64,000 bases of DNA from an uncultured Faecalibacterium sp. (GTDB lineage: Bacteria > Bacillota > Clostridia > Oscillospirales > Ruminococcaceae): assembly GCA_934547065.1 (NCBI GenBank), contig CAKTEF010000003.1:51664-115663 (forward strand), read 5' to 3'. The notes below the pieces were generated by a model. That model had not been told where the DNA came from. It made no database searches and worked only from the letters and a program-made list of their open reading frames with translations. Positions within the stretch are counted from its first letter, which is position 1. Each line of letters begins with the position of its first letter. Position numbers and translations under genes: made by a program. This document shows positions 1 to 11,739 of this stretch, piece by piece.

Positions 1-39
1 AGGGTGAGGCCGCTGAAGATAGAAAGCGAAACCTGATCC
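1..39. repeat. Right edge of a dispersed intergenic repeat (family B)
   Basis: The first 25 bases closely resemble positions 23584-23608, which follow the family-B palindromic repeat upstream of the lipoprotein gene. The main body of this copy would lie before the window. It also carries the leader of the first gene; no clear ribosome binding site is visible. Confidence 0.4.
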
Positions 40-1635
40 ATGATACTTGTTCGAGATATCCGCCTGCCCCTCTCCGCCGGGGAGCCGCAGGCCTTTGAAA
101 AAGCACTGCACCTTGCGCACATTCCCCGCAGCAAGGCCGCCCATCTGGGGGTGGCAAGGCTCTCGGTGGATGCGCGCCATGGGCAGCCAAAACTGGTGTA
201 TACCGTAGCGGTCACGCTCAAAGACGAGGGTGAGGAATCTGCTTATGCAGGGGCCTCGCCCTGCGTTGCAATACGCGGCAAAACCGATTTTACGGTGCAG
301 AACGGCACCCTGCCGCTGGCGCACCGCCCGGTGGTGTGCGGGCTGGGGCCTGCGGGCCTGTTTGCGGCGCTGCTGCTGGCCCGGCAGGGCTACCGGCCCA
401 TTGTGCTGGAACGCGGCCCGGCGCTGGACGAGCGTGTGCGGGCGGTAGAGCATTTTTCCGCCACGGGTCAGCTGAACGAAAACGCCAACATCCAGTTTGG
501 CGAGGGCGGTGCCGGAACCTTTTCCGACGGCAAGCTGACCACCCGCATCGGCGATGAATTGTGCGGCTTTGTGACCCAGGTGTTCCTGGAGCACGGTGCC
601 CCGGCCGAGATCGCCTGGAAACAGAAGCCCCATGTGGGAACCGACCTGCTGCGCGGGGTCATCACCTCCATCCGGAAAGAGATCGAATCTTTGGGCGGTG
701 TGGTACACTTCAACACGGCCCTGACCGGTTTTGTGCAGCAGAACGGCCATCTGGCCGGGGTGCAGACCACAAATGGAACCTTTGCGTGCGAAGCGCTGGT
801 GTTTGCGGTGGGCCACTCGGCACGGGATACGTTCGGGATGCTGATGGACAGCGGCCTTGTGCTGGAATGCAAGCCGTTCAGCGTGGGCTTCCGGGCCGAG
901 CACCTGCAAAGCGAGATCGAAAAGAGCCTGTACCATGAGGCGGCGGGCCACCCGGCCCTGCCGCGCGGCGAATACCAGCTTTCCCAGCATGTGGGCAGCC
1001 GGTGCGTGTACACGTTCTGCATGTGCCCCGGCGGCCAGGTGGTGGCTTCGGCCAGCGAGGCCGGGGGTGTGGTGACCAACGGCATGAGCTACCATGCCCG
1101 TGCGGGCAAAAATGCCAATGCGGCCGTGGTGGTCAGTGTGGGAGCAGAGGATTTTGCAAACGATCCCCGCCGCGCCATTGCATTCCAGCGGGAGCTGGAA
1201 GCCGGGGCTTATGCGGCGGGCCGTGCAGGCGGAGCCTATGCTGCCCCGGCGGAAAACGTGCAGAGCTTTCTGGCCGGGCGCGGCGAGCTGAAGATCGGCC
1301 GTGTGGAGCCTACCTATGACCGGGGCGTGATCCCGGCTGACCTGGGAGGCTTGCTGCCGGAGGAACTGGCCGAAACGCTGCGGGCCGGGCTGCGTGCTTA
1401 TGAGCGGAAGATCGCGGGCTACACGGCCCCGGAAGCCGTCCTCACCGGGTTGGAGACCCGCACCAGCAGCCCGGTACGGCTCAAGCGGGAAGAAAATCTG
1501 GAATCGGCGCAGCTGGCGGGGCTGTATCCCTGCGGCGAGGGAGCCGGATATGCGGGCGGCATCATGAGCGCCGCCGTGGATGGCCTGCGGGTGGCCCGCG
1601 CCATCATCAGCCGGTATGCACCGGCAGAGGGGTGA
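40..1635 (+). CDS. FAD-dependent dehydrogenase (COG2509-type NAD(P)/FAD oxidoreductase)
   Basis: A 531-residue flavoprotein. A dinucleotide-binding glycine motif (GLGPAGL, residues 101-107) is followed by a hydrophobic helix and an acidic strand end (VLERG), the classic FAD/NAD Rossmann pattern. Downstream are GEGGAGTFSDGKL near residue 150 and a C-terminal FAD-contacting stretch (CGEGAGYAGGIMSAA, around 500), both typical of the COG2509 family of uncharacterised dehydrogenases. The roughly 95 residues before the glycine motif are also usual for this family. It has no signal peptide, so it is cytoplasmic. The substrate is unknown. It starts the rightward run that continues through recJ and relA; the gap to the next gene is only a few bases, suggesting co-transcription. 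Confidence 0.85.
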   Translation: MILVRDIRLPLSAGEPQAFEKALHLAHIPRSKAAHLGVARLSVDARHGQPKLVYTVAVTLKDEGEESAYAGASPCVAIRGKTDFTVQNGTLPLAHRPVVCGLGPAGLFAALLLARQGYRPIVLERGPALDERVRAVEHFSATGQLNENANIQFGEGGAGTFSDGKLTTRIGDELCGFVTQVFLEHGAPAEIAWKQKPHVGTDLLRGVITSIRKEIESLGGVVHFNTALTGFVQQNGHLAGVQTTNGTFACEALVFAVGHSARDTFGMLMDSGLVLECKPFSVGFRAEHLQSEIEKSLYHEAAGHPALPRGEYQLSQHVGSRCVYTFCMCPGGQVVASASEAGGVVTNGMSYHARAGKNANAAVVVSVGAEDFANDPRRAIAFQRELEAGAYAAGRAGGAYAAPAENVQSFLAGRGELKIGRVEPTYDRGVIPADLGGLLPEELAETLRAGLRAYERKIAGYTAPEAVLTGLETRTSSPVRLKREENLESAQLAGLYPCGEGAGYAGGIMSAAVDGLRVARAIISRYAPAEG

Positions 1636-1644
1636 AGAATTTTG

Positions 1645-2961
1645 ATGAACGATCGTGAAAACGATACAAATTATGAGACCGAGGGCCGGCAGGTGCAGCA
1701 GGAGCTGGAACGCCAGCTGCATGAGTTCGGGGACACGATGTCCGATGCCTTTGCCCATGGCTTTGAGGGAAAAGGCATGGAGATCGGCGACCGTGTCTGG
1801 GATGTGGGCCGGGCCGCCGTCCATGCGGCCAACTACGGCATCTCGGAAGCCGGACGTGCCATCCGGAACGAGCGGGACGCCTGGTCCAAGAGCCAGGGAG
1901 AAGCAGCCGGTGCGGCAGACAAACGGGGGATGCCCCAATGGGCCAGGAACTTTTTTGCCCAGCGTGCCGAGCTTACTCCTGTGGAAAAGCTGCGCAAGGA
2001 CGGCAAAAACCGCTATGACGCAGGCGTGGCTCTGCTGGTTGTGGGCATCACCTTTGCGGTGATCTTCGGGCTGGGCGCTGTGGGCTGCCTGGTGGCACTG
2101 GGCCTTGTTTCGCCCGGTGCTGTGATCGACGGCGTGCTGATGGAGGGCATGGACCTGTTTGCCGATGCAGCCTACAATGCGCTGGGCATCATCAGCAGTG
2201 TACTGGCCCTGGTCACAGCCGGGTTCGGCTGGATGACGGCCTGCGGTGCAGCCCGGATGAAAGCAGGCAGGCAGATGGGCCAGGTGGCCGACCTGGCCGA
2301 TGGCATGGACTACAAAAAGGGGCTTTCGGTCCAGATGCTGGCCGACCTGCTCCACCAGAAAAAGAATAAAACGCTCAAGCGCATCCAAAAGCATCTCCGC
2401 AAGGGCTGGCTGAACGCCTGGCTGGACGAGAAAAACGAGATGCTCTATCTGACAGCGGAGGATTACCGCGCCGCCCGGCAGGCACAGCAGGCGGTTCCGG
2501 AGCCGCAGCCCGCGCCGGAACCGGAACCGCAAAAAGCAGAGGTTCCTCTGAACCTGGAGACCGCCCGCCGCTTTGCGCAGATCCTGGAACGGGAAAAAAA
2601 GCTGATGCGGGACGAGCAGGCCGTGGAGGAGCTGGAACAGATGCAAAAGACCACCGCTGCCATCTGCAGCTGGCTGGAAGCTCATCCGGAAAGCCTGCCC
2701 AAGGCCCGCCGGTTTGCGGAATATTATATCCCCACCACCCTCAAGCTGCTGCACACCTACAACGACGTGCAGAGCCAGCAGGGGGAAAATGCCCAGAACA
2801 TCCGCCGGGATATTGCAGGCATCCTGCATACGCTGAACCAGGCGTATGGCAACCTGTACGATAACCTGCTGAGTGATGTGGCCATGGATGTTTCCAGCGA
2901 GATCGCGGCCTTGCAGGGAATGCTGGCGAATGACGGACTGACCGGGGAGGGAATGCAATGA
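1645..2961 (+). CDS. XpaC-like membrane protein (halogen hydrolase/XpaC family)
   Basis: About 438 residues. I chose ATG 1645; a TTG directly before it (1642) is an alternative, and GAAGAA lies upstream. The N-terminal 120 residues are charged and helical, then two membrane segments follow (about 131-160 and 170-200). A linker of Pro-Glu-Pro repeats (around 288-300) precedes a helical C-terminal domain containing FAEYYIPTTLKLLHTYNDV, the signature stretch I associate with the XpaC/5-bromo-4-chloroindolyl phosphate hydrolysis family. XpaC proteins often sit beside TelA-type toxic-anion resistance genes; none is present here. Its biochemical role is not established. The stop overlaps the recJ start (ATGA), so translation is probably coupled. 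Confidence 0.6.
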   Translation: MNDRENDTNYETEGRQVQQELERQLHEFGDTMSDAFAHGFEGKGMEIGDRVWDVGRAAVHAANYGISEAGRAIRNERDAWSKSQGEAAGAADKRGMPQWARNFFAQRAELTPVEKLRKDGKNRYDAGVALLVVGITFAVIFGLGAVGCLVALGLVSPGAVIDGVLMEGMDLFADAAYNALGIISSVLALVTAGFGWMTACGAARMKAGRQMGQVADLADGMDYKKGLSVQMLADLLHQKKNKTLKRIQKHLRKGWLNAWLDEKNEMLYLTAEDYRAARQAQQAVPEPQPAPEPEPQKAEVPLNLETARRFAQILEREKKLMRDEQAVEELEQMQKTTAAICSWLEAHPESLPKARRFAEYYIPTTLKLLHTYNDVQSQQGENAQNIRRDIAGILHTLNQAYGNLYDNLLSDVAMDVSSEIAALQGMLANDGLTGEGMQ

Positions 2962-5093
2962 CCTGCCGGGCCTGGACACTGAAACCGCTGGACCGCACGG
3001 CCATCCGAGAGCTGACCGCCGCCATTGCCCAGCAGAACACCGAAGAACTGGAAAACCGCGCCGTGGAGCGGGAAGAAGAACCATGGAGTGAGGAAAAATA
3101 CCGCAGCGTGTTGGCTGCCCAGCAAAAGGAAGCCGGCCTTCTGGCCGGGATCCTGGCAGCCCGTGGGATCACCGACCCGGCTGAGGCACTGACGCTGCTG
3201 GCCGGAGAAGAAGAATTGAGCGACCCCATGCTCCTGACCGACATGGACAAGGCCTGCGCCCGCATTCTGGAAGCCATTGACCGCGAGGAAACGATCGTGG
3301 TCTTTGGCGATTACGATGTGGACGGCGTGACGGCTACGGCCCTGCTGTATCAGCACCTGAAAGGGATGGGGGCCAGCGTCAAATGTATGCTGCCCAGCCG
3401 TGAGGGCGATGGCTACGGCCTTTCCAAAAACGCCATCCGGTCCATCCACGACAAGGGCGGCCAGCTCATCGTGACGGTGGATAACGGGATCTCCGCGCTG
3501 GAAGAAGCCGAGTTTGCCGCTTCGCTGGGGGTGGACCTGATCGTAACGGACCACCACCTGCCTCACGAGGCCCTGCCCAAAGCCGTGGCTGTGGTGGACC
3601 CCCGCCGGGCTGACGACCACAGCCCGTTCAAGGGGCTGTGCGGCGCAGGCGTGGCATTCAAGCTCTGTGCGGCGCTGGATGGCTGCCCGCCGGAGGAAAT
3701 GCTGGATTACTGCGGCGACCTGGCCGCAGTGGGCACCGTGGCGGACGTGATGCCGCTGACGGGGGAGAACCGCACGCTGGTCAAGGCAGGCCTGCGGCTG
3801 TTGCAGCAGACCGACCGCCCCGGCCTTTCCGCTCTGTTGGAGGAAGTGGGCCTGGGGGGAAAGCCCGTGACGGCGGAAAACGTCAGCTATGCCATTGCGC
3901 CCCGCATCAACGCGGCGGGACGGATGGACAACGCAGTCACCGCCCTGCAGCTGGTGCTGTGTGAGGACGAGGACCGCGCAGCGGAGCTGGCGCATCAACT
4001 GAATGAGATCAATGCGGCCCGGCAGGAAACAGAGCAGGAGATCGTCAAGGCCGCGCAGGAGCAGCTGGACGCAGACCCGGCCATCCTGGAGGACCGGGTG
4101 ATCCTGATCTGGGGCCGCGACTGGCACCCCGGTGTCATCGGCATCGTGGCTTCCCGGCTGGTGGAAAAGACCGGCCGCCCGGTCATTGTGGTGTCGGTGG
4201 ACGAACACGGCGAGGGCAAGGGCAGCGGCCGCAGCGTGCAGGGCTTTAACCTGCACGCCTGCATCGCTTCCTGCGAGGACATCCTGCTCCGCTTTGGCGG
4301 CCATGCCATGGCAGCCGGACTTTCGGTGCGGGAGGAAAACCTGCCCGAACTGCGCCGCCGCCTGAACGAGTGGGCCGCGCGGGAGTGCCCGGTGCTGGTG
4401 ACCCCGCCGCTGGAATGTGATCTGTCCATCCATCTGGACCGCATCACGGTGGAGGCCGTACACCGCCTGGAACAGCTGGCTCCCTATGGAGCCGAAAACC
4501 CGGCTCCGGTGTTTTTGCTGGAAAAGGCCGTGATCGAGGGCATCTACCCGGTATCGGAGGGGCGGCACTGCCGCCTGCGCCTGCGGCAGGGCAGCGCCTG
4601 CCTGTATGCCGTCTGGTTCGGGATGCACCCGGAGCAGCTGGCCTATGCCATGGGGGATACGGTGGATGCCGCAGTCAGCCTTTCGGTGTACGAGTCTGCC
4701 CGCGGGGCACAGCTTTCGGGCCGCATTCTGGAGCTGCACCCCACCGGGTTTGGCAACGCGGCGGCGGAGCAGGCCGCTTTGGTGCAGGCTTTGCTCCGGG
4801 GCACCCCGCTGACGGCACGGCAGCGGGAGCAGATTGCCCCGGAGCGGAGTGATATCATTGCCGTTTATCGGGAGCTGCAGGCGCGGCGCTGGCACGCCGA
4901 GGATCTGCAGCCTCTGTTTGCAAAACTGGGCGAAGAACACACCGGCAAGACCCTGGTGGCGCTGACTGCGCTGGAACAGGTGGGTCTGATCGCGCCGGTG
5001 GAGCACGGCGGGGCAAAGTTCTGGGAGCTTGTGCCCGCAGCGGGCAAGAAAAACCTTGCCGATGCGCCGATCCTGAAATGTCTGGAGGAATGA
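2958..5093 (+). CDS. recJ: Single-stranded-DNA-specific exonuclease RecJ
   Basis: A 711-residue 5'-3' single-strand exonuclease of the DHH phosphoesterase superfamily, used in recombination and mismatch or excision repair. Visible motifs: FGDYDVDG (D118 region) for the first metal site, TDHHLP (around 198) giving the DHH triad, and the DHHA1 substrate-binding block GSGRSVQGFNLH (around 420). An OB-like domain and a C-terminal extension follow. The ATG overlaps the previous stop (ATGA), and relA begins 4 bases after this stop. The recJ-relA-dtd order is common in Firmicutes. Confidence 0.95.
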   Translation: MTCRAWTLKPLDRTAIRELTAAIAQQNTEELENRAVEREEEPWSEEKYRSVLAAQQKEAGLLAGILAARGITDPAEALTLLAGEEELSDPMLLTDMDKACARILEAIDREETIVVFGDYDVDGVTATALLYQHLKGMGASVKCMLPSREGDGYGLSKNAIRSIHDKGGQLIVTVDNGISALEEAEFAASLGVDLIVTDHHLPHEALPKAVAVVDPRRADDHSPFKGLCGAGVAFKLCAALDGCPPEEMLDYCGDLAAVGTVADVMPLTGENRTLVKAGLRLLQQTDRPGLSALLEEVGLGGKPVTAENVSYAIAPRINAAGRMDNAVTALQLVLCEDEDRAAELAHQLNEINAARQETEQEIVKAAQEQLDADPAILEDRVILIWGRDWHPGVIGIVASRLVEKTGRPVIVVSVDEHGEGKGSGRSVQGFNLHACIASCEDILLRFGGHAMAAGLSVREENLPELRRRLNEWAARECPVLVTPPLECDLSIHLDRITVEAVHRLEQLAPYGAENPAPVFLLEKAVIEGIYPVSEGRHCRLRLRQGSACLYAVWFGMHPEQLAYAMGDTVDAAVSLSVYESARGAQLSGRILELHPTGFGNAAAEQAALVQALLRGTPLTARQREQIAPERSDIIAVYRELQARRWHAEDLQPLFAKLGEEHTGKTLVALTALEQVGLIAPVEHGGAKFWELVPAAGKKNLADAPILKCLEE

Positions 5094-5097
5094 GATT

Positions 5098-7410
<2,313 letters not shown>

Positions 7411-7413
7411 ACC

Positions 7414-7878
7414 ATGCGTGCAGTCATTCAGGCCGTTTCCTCGGCCAGTGTGCGGGTAAACGGCGGCGAGCCGCGTGCCATCGGGCCGGGGCTTGTGATC
7501 CTGCTGGGGGTCAAGGACACCGACACGCTGGACATCGTGCCCAAGCTGGCCGATAAGTGCGCGGGTCTGCGTATTTTTCCGGACGCAGAGGGCAAGCTGA
7601 ACCTCAGTGCCCGCGATCTGGGCTATTCGGCACTGGTGGTGAGCCAGTTCACCCTGTACGGCAACACCCGCAAGGGCTACCGCCCCAGCTTTATCCAGGC
7701 CGCAAAGCCGCCGCTCTCGGTGGATGCCTACGAGCTGTTTCTGGCGGAGATGAACCGGCAGGGGCTCAAGGAGGTGCAGCACGGCGAGTTCGGGGCCGAT
7801 ATGCAGGTCGCTCTTGTGAACGAGGGCCCCTGCACCATCGTCATCGACACGGACGAGTGGGCACAGCATCATGCGTAA
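7414..7878 (+). CDS. dtd: D-aminoacyl-tRNA deacylase
   Basis: 154 residues, full length for the Dtd family, which removes D-amino acids (and glycine mischarged on tRNA-Ala) from tRNA. The N-terminus MRAVIQ is typical. The SQFTLYG motif (residues around 77-83) and the C-terminal NEGPCT correspond to the two active-site motifs (SQFTL and NXGP-T). AAGGAG lies 8 bases before the ATG. It sits directly downstream of relA, presumably in the same transcript. Confidence 0.96.
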   Translation: MRAVIQAVSSASVRVNGGEPRAIGPGLVILLGVKDTDTLDIVPKLADKCAGLRIFPDAEGKLNLSARDLGYSALVVSQFTLYGNTRKGYRPSFIQAAKPPLSVDAYELFLAEMNRQGLKEVQHGEFGADMQVALVNEGPCTIVIDTDEWAQHHA

Positions 7879-7935
7879 CGGCGGTTCCGGGTCCCCCGGA
7901 AAGCCAGGACATACGAACGGTTGGAAGGATATTCT

Positions 7936-8544
7936 ATGAAAGCATTTCATCTTCTGGGCGAAGCGCCGCTTTATACCAACAGCTTCGTCCTGATCTCGGA
8001 CGCAGGCAGTGCGGTGATCATCGACCCTGCTGCCGCAGTGCAGGAGTACGACAAGCTGCTGCGGGAACACGGCGCAAAGCTGACGCATATCCTGTGTACC
8101 CACGGCCACTATGACCATGTGGGCAGCGCACAGGCCCTGCGCACCGAGTGGGGCGCAAAACTCTACTGCGAGGCAGAGGACCTGGCGGGGGACAGGATGT
8201 ACCCGCTGGCGGCGGCGGACAGCAGTTACACGGAAAGCGGCACCATCCGGGTGGATGAACTGGCCTTTACCGTGTGGCACACCCCCGGCCATTCCCAAGG
8301 CAGTGTGGTGATCCTGTGCGGCGAATACCTGTTTGTGGGGGATACCGTGTTCCAGGGCAGCATCGGCCGCACCGACCTGGAAGGCGGCGACATGCGCCAG
8401 ATGGACCGGAGTCTGCGCAAGTTTGCAGCCCTGCCCGTTGCCAAGGAAACGCAGCTGCTGCCCGGCCACGGCGGCTTCTCCACGTTCGGGGAAGAACTGG
8501 CGGGGAATTTCTATCTCAAACAGGCGCTTCGCGGCGCAGAATAA
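7936..8544 (+). CDS. MBL-fold metallo-hydrolase (glyoxalase II-like)
   Basis: 202 residues of metallo-beta-lactamase fold. The zinc motif THGHYDHVG gives HxHxDH near residue 57; the downstream ligands TPGHSQG and LPGHGG are present. The family contains hydroxyacylglutathione hydrolase-like enzymes and many thiolesterases; small Firmicutes members next to dtd and hemZ are of unproven substrate. I chose ATG 7936, which follows TTGGAAGGAT; a longer in-frame reading from TTG 7921 would place the ribosome binding site inside the gene. Cytoplasmic, likely part of the relA-dtd-hemZ transcript. Confidence 0.88.
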   Translation: MKAFHLLGEAPLYTNSFVLISDAGSAVIIDPAAAVQEYDKLLREHGAKLTHILCTHGHYDHVGSAQALRTEWGAKLYCEAEDLAGDRMYPLAAADSSYTESGTIRVDELAFTVWHTPGHSQGSVVILCGEYLFVGDTVFQGSIGRTDLEGGDMRQMDRSLRKFAALPVAKETQLLPGHGGFSTFGEELAGNFYLKQALRGAE

Positions 8545-8559
8545 GGCGGAAGAAAGAAC

Positions 8560-10020
8560 ATGAAGATCTATATTACGGGCCTTGGCTCCGGCTATGAAGT
8601 GGAGCATCTGGTCCGGCTGTTTTACCCCATGGCCCCTCTCACCCTGACCCCGCCGGAACCGGCCGAGGATTGTGTGTGGGCGGAAAAAAAGCCGGACGGC
8701 CTGTTTGCCCTGGTGCGCCAGAACGGCAAGAGCCGGACGGCCGAGGCACCTCTGCCCACGGCAGGAGGGGAGACGGTGGAGTTCAGCCTTGCCAGCCTGA
8801 CGTATGACCTGCTGCGCAGCTGGACCGGCATCCGCCCGCCCTGGGGCAAAATGACCGGTGTGCGCCCGGTGCGTCTGATCCACGACAAGCGCGCCGCAGG
8901 CTGGACCGAAGCAGAGATCGACCGCTTTTTCCTGGAACGGTTCGACTGCTCGGAGGAAAAATACCGGATGGCCCACGCCATTGCGGATCTGCAGGAGCCC
9001 ATCCTGCGGGTGGGCAGCACCCCCAAGACGTACAGCCTGTACATCGGCATCCCGTTCTGCCCCTCGCGGTGCAGCTATTGCAGCTTTGTCAGCTGCAACC
9101 TGGATCGCGACCGGAAGCTGGTGCAGCCCTATGTGGACTGCCTGTGCAAAGAGGTAAAAGCCATCCGGGAACAAGCCCGGCAGGCCGGGCTGAGCCTGTG
9201 CAGCATCTACATCGGCGGCGGCACCCCCACCAGCCTTTCGGCGGCCCAGCTGCGGCAGCTGATGGGAACGGTGCGGGAAAACTTTGACCTTTCCAAAGTT
9301 GTGGAATACACCGTGGAAGCGGGCCGCCCGGACTGCACCGATGCCGAAAAGCTGGCGGTCATCAAGGAATACGGTGCTACCCGCATCTCCATCAACCCGC
9401 AGACGTTCTCGGATCAGGTGCTGGCGAACATCGGGCGCAGACACTCGGCACAGGATATCCTGAACTGCTATGCCGATGCCCGCAAGGCCGGCCACGAGGA
9501 CATCAACATGGACCTGATCGCCGGGCTGCCCGGCGATACGGTGGAGGGCTTTGAGCACAGCCTGCGTCAGGCCATTGCGCTGGAACCGGAAAACATCACG
9601 GTGCATACCCTCACGCTCAAGCGGGCCTCGCGCATCGTCATCGAGGACCAGAAAGAAAACGACTACGCCGACGTGGCCGCCATGCTGGAAAAATGCAGCC
9701 TGCTGGCCCAGGCGGGCTACCGGCCCTATTATCTCTACCGCCAGAAAAATACCCTGCAGAATCTGGAAAATGTGGGTTGGTGCAAGCCGGGCCACGAGGG
9801 GTATTATAATATCTATATCATGGAGGAGGTCCAGACCATCCTTTCCGCAGGCGCGGGCGGCAGCACCAAGCTGGTGGCCGACGGCGGAAAACGGATGCAG
9901 CGCATCTTCAATTTCAAGTATCCGACGGAATATATCCAGCGCTTTGCGGAGGTACTGGAGCGCAAAAAAGGAGTGGCTGATTTTTATGATCACGATTTGG
10001 GTCCCGAAACGTCTGGTTGA
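8560..10020 (+). CDS. hemZ: Coproporphyrinogen dehydrogenase HemZ (radical SAM)
   Basis: A 486-residue radical SAM protein. The iron-sulfur cluster motif is IPFCPSRCSYCSF (CxxxCxxC), followed by YIGGGTPTSL (the SAM-binding GGE-like motif region) and the TIM-barrel stretch NMDLIAGLPGD. The N-terminal 160 residues before the cluster motif are specific to the HemZ subfamily and distinguish it from HemN/HemW. HemZ is annotated as an oxygen-independent coproporphyrinogen III oxidase, though many HemZ-like proteins in organisms lacking haem synthesis may act otherwise, and no other haem gene is seen here. It overlaps the next gene if that gene starts at 9986. Confidence 0.88.
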   Translation: MKIYITGLGSGYEVEHLVRLFYPMAPLTLTPPEPAEDCVWAEKKPDGLFALVRQNGKSRTAEAPLPTAGGETVEFSLASLTYDLLRSWTGIRPPWGKMTGVRPVRLIHDKRAAGWTEAEIDRFFLERFDCSEEKYRMAHAIADLQEPILRVGSTPKTYSLYIGIPFCPSRCSYCSFVSCNLDRDRKLVQPYVDCLCKEVKAIREQARQAGLSLCSIYIGGGTPTSLSAAQLRQLMGTVRENFDLSKVVEYTVEAGRPDCTDAEKLAVIKEYGATRISINPQTFSDQVLANIGRRHSAQDILNCYADARKAGHEDINMDLIAGLPGDTVEGFEHSLRQAIALEPENITVHTLTLKRASRIVIEDQKENDYADVAAMLEKCSLLAQAGYRPYYLYRQKNTLQNLENVGWCKPGHEGYYNIYIMEEVQTILSAGAGGSTKLVADGGKRMQRIFNFKYPTEYIQRFAEVLERKKGVADFYDHDLGPETSG

Positions 10021-10939
10021 GATCGACCTGTACAACATTGCCTCCCGCTGCCCGGAGGAACTGGCGGCCATGAGCGAGCGCAGCTATCGGGAACGGGTGC
10101 ATTATGCGGCCGAAAAGGTGCGTTTTTCCGGCACAAAGATCGTCATGCTCACCGGCCCGTCGGCCAGCGGCAAGACCACCAGCGCCCATAAGCTGGCCGA
10201 GGAACTGATCCGCCAGGGCACCCCGGCCCATGTGGTCAGCCTGGATAACTTTTTCCGGGGCGCAGAGCATTACCCGCGCCTGCCGGACGGCACCCTGGAT
10301 TACGAAAACCCCGATACCCTGGACCTGCCGCTGATCCGGCAGTGTCTGCACGAGCTGAGCGAAACGGGAAAGACCGTGCTGCCGGTGTATGATTTCAGCG
10401 CCGAAAAGCGCTCGGAGGAGACGGAAGCGGTGGACCTGCAGGGCGGTGTGTGCATCGTGGAGGGGATCCATGCGCTGAACCCGGAACTGACGAGCCTTGT
10501 GCCCGGCGACGAGGTCTACCGCATCTACGCGGGCCTGCGGGAGGAATACTGCATCGACGGCCGCCGCATCATCAACACGCAGGACATCCGGCTGTGCCGC
10601 CGCACCCTGCGGGATGCCGCCACCCGCGGCCGCAGCCCGGCCAAGACCCTGGCCATGTGGGATCGGGTGATGGACGGCGAAACACGGTATATCAAGGGGT
10701 TCAAGACCACGGCGGACTTTCTGCTGGACACCTCGTTCACCTACGAACTGGGCCTGATCTCCCGGCTGCTGGGCATCGTGCGGCGGCAGTTTGAACTGGA
10801 GGGCCACAATGCCGAGCTGTGGGACGAAACGGCCCGCCGCTTTGAGCATGTGGCTCCGCTCAGCCTGGAACTGCTGCCCGCCGACAGCATGCTGCGGGAG
10901 TTCTACGGCGGTTCCGTTCCGCAGCAGCCCAAGGCCTGA
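9986..10939 (+). CDS. Uridine kinase-like nucleoside kinase
   Basis: 317 residues. A P-loop GPSASGKT (residues 57-64) is followed by SLDNFF and a VEGIHALNP block, the pattern of uridine/phosphoribulokinase family kinases; the nucleoside substrate is not certain. Two starts are possible. ATG 9986 follows AAAAAGGAG and gives a helical N-terminus resembling that of the clostridial family, but overlaps hemZ by 35 bases. ATG 10070 follows GGAGGA and avoids the overlap. I prefer 9986, moderately. The typical N-terminal TGS domain of some relatives is absent. Confidence 0.8.
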   Translation: MITIWVPKRLVEIDLYNIASRCPEELAAMSERSYRERVHYAAEKVRFSGTKIVMLTGPSASGKTTSAHKLAEELIRQGTPAHVVSLDNFFRGAEHYPRLPDGTLDYENPDTLDLPLIRQCLHELSETGKTVLPVYDFSAEKRSEETEAVDLQGGVCIVEGIHALNPELTSLVPGDEVYRIYAGLREEYCIDGRRIINTQDIRLCRRTLRDAATRGRSPAKTLAMWDRVMDGETRYIKGFKTTADFLLDTSFTYELGLISRLLGIVRRQFELEGHNAELWDETARRFEHVAPLSLELLPADSMLREFYGGSVPQQPKA

Positions 10940-11012
10940 GCAGGCGCTTGGTGCAAATGCGAAAAAACTGTTTCCAAATCCACACGAAACTGTAAAACTT
11001 GCGGCGTTTTCA

Positions 11013-11041
11013 TTGCATTCCCAGGGGGAGTGCGCTATAAT
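11013..11041 (+). promoter_or_regulatory. Sigma-70-type promoter of the zinc-ribbon gene
   Basis: TTGCAT (11013-11018), 17-base spacer, TATAAT (11036-11041). The coding start is 54 bases downstream of the -10. Confidence 0.7.
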
Positions 11042-11094
11042 GAGACCGTCATCTGAAAGCACACAGGGGAGAACCCGTAAGAGAGGTGTCAGTT

Positions 11095-11538
11095 ATGGAT
11101 TTCAATAAGATCAAGGAAATGGGCCTGGAATATGCTGAAAAGGGCAGGAATGCTGCCATGGACCTGGCCGAGCGCGGCAAGACACAGGCGAAGATCGTCA
11201 ATGCACAGACCAAGCTGGCCAGAGCACAGCGGCAGCTGGGCGCACTGGTGTACAGCCTGGCCAAAGGCAACGAAGAAAACCAGCCCCTTGTAGATAAGTA
11301 CATCGAGATGATCGGCACCATCGAGGCAGAGCTTGCATCCCTGAAAGAGAGCCTGGGCCCCGCAGCGGTGGAGATCAACCCGGAGCCGACGGAGCCGTCC
11401 GCAGAACCGGTGGACGACATCTCTGCGGAGGCGGCTGCGGAAACCGGCAGCCAGCCGGAAAAAAAGACCTGCCCTCAGTGCGGCGCTCCGGTGTCGGACG
11501 ATGCACTGTTCTGCAATAAGTGCGGCGCACAGCTGTAA
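11095..11538 (+). CDS. Zinc-ribbon protein with helical N-terminal domain
   Basis: 147 residues. The first 90 residues are predicted to be a charged helix or coiled coil (repeated Ala, Lys, Gln, Glu); a Pro/Glu-rich linker (about 90-115) leads to a C-terminal double-CxxC zinc ribbon, CPQCGAPVSDDALFCNKCG. No membrane segment is visible. Such proteins are common in clostridia and their function is unknown. ATG 11095 is preceded by AGAGAGG; a GTG three codons earlier would leave no room for a ribosome binding site. It stands as a single-gene unit with its own promoter and terminator. Confidence 0.75.
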   Translation: MDFNKIKEMGLEYAEKGRNAAMDLAERGKTQAKIVNAQTKLARAQRQLGALVYSLAKGNEENQPLVDKYIEMIGTIEAELASLKESLGPAAVEINPEPTEPSAEPVDDISAEAAAETGSQPEKKTCPQCGAPVSDDALFCNKCGAQL

Positions 11539-11567
11539 GCATTTTGTGAGGATCTCAGCCCGCATCC

Positions 11568-11600
11568 GGGCGGTGTCCCTGCGGGGATACCGCCTTTTTT
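11568..11600 (+). terminator. Rho-independent terminator
   Basis: GGCGGTGTCCC pairs with GGGGATACCGCC (G-U pairs allowed) and is followed by six T. Confidence 0.85.
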
Positions 11601-11674
11601 CAGGGGCGTGGGCAGCAAAGTGTGAAAATTCTGGAAATAATTGAAATGTGCTGCCGGAAAATGGGCTTGAACCC

Positions 11675-11703
11675 TTGAAAAATGGCGGATTCTGCGGTAC
11701 AAT
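11675..11703 (+). promoter_or_regulatory. Promoter of the mazG-HU-rqcP unit
   Basis: TTGAAA (11675-11680), 17-base spacer, TACAAT (11698-11703), 36 bases before the mazG start. Confidence 0.7.
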
Positions 11704-11739
11704 TAGAGCCTGATTTTTGAGTGGAAGAAAGGGTGTGCC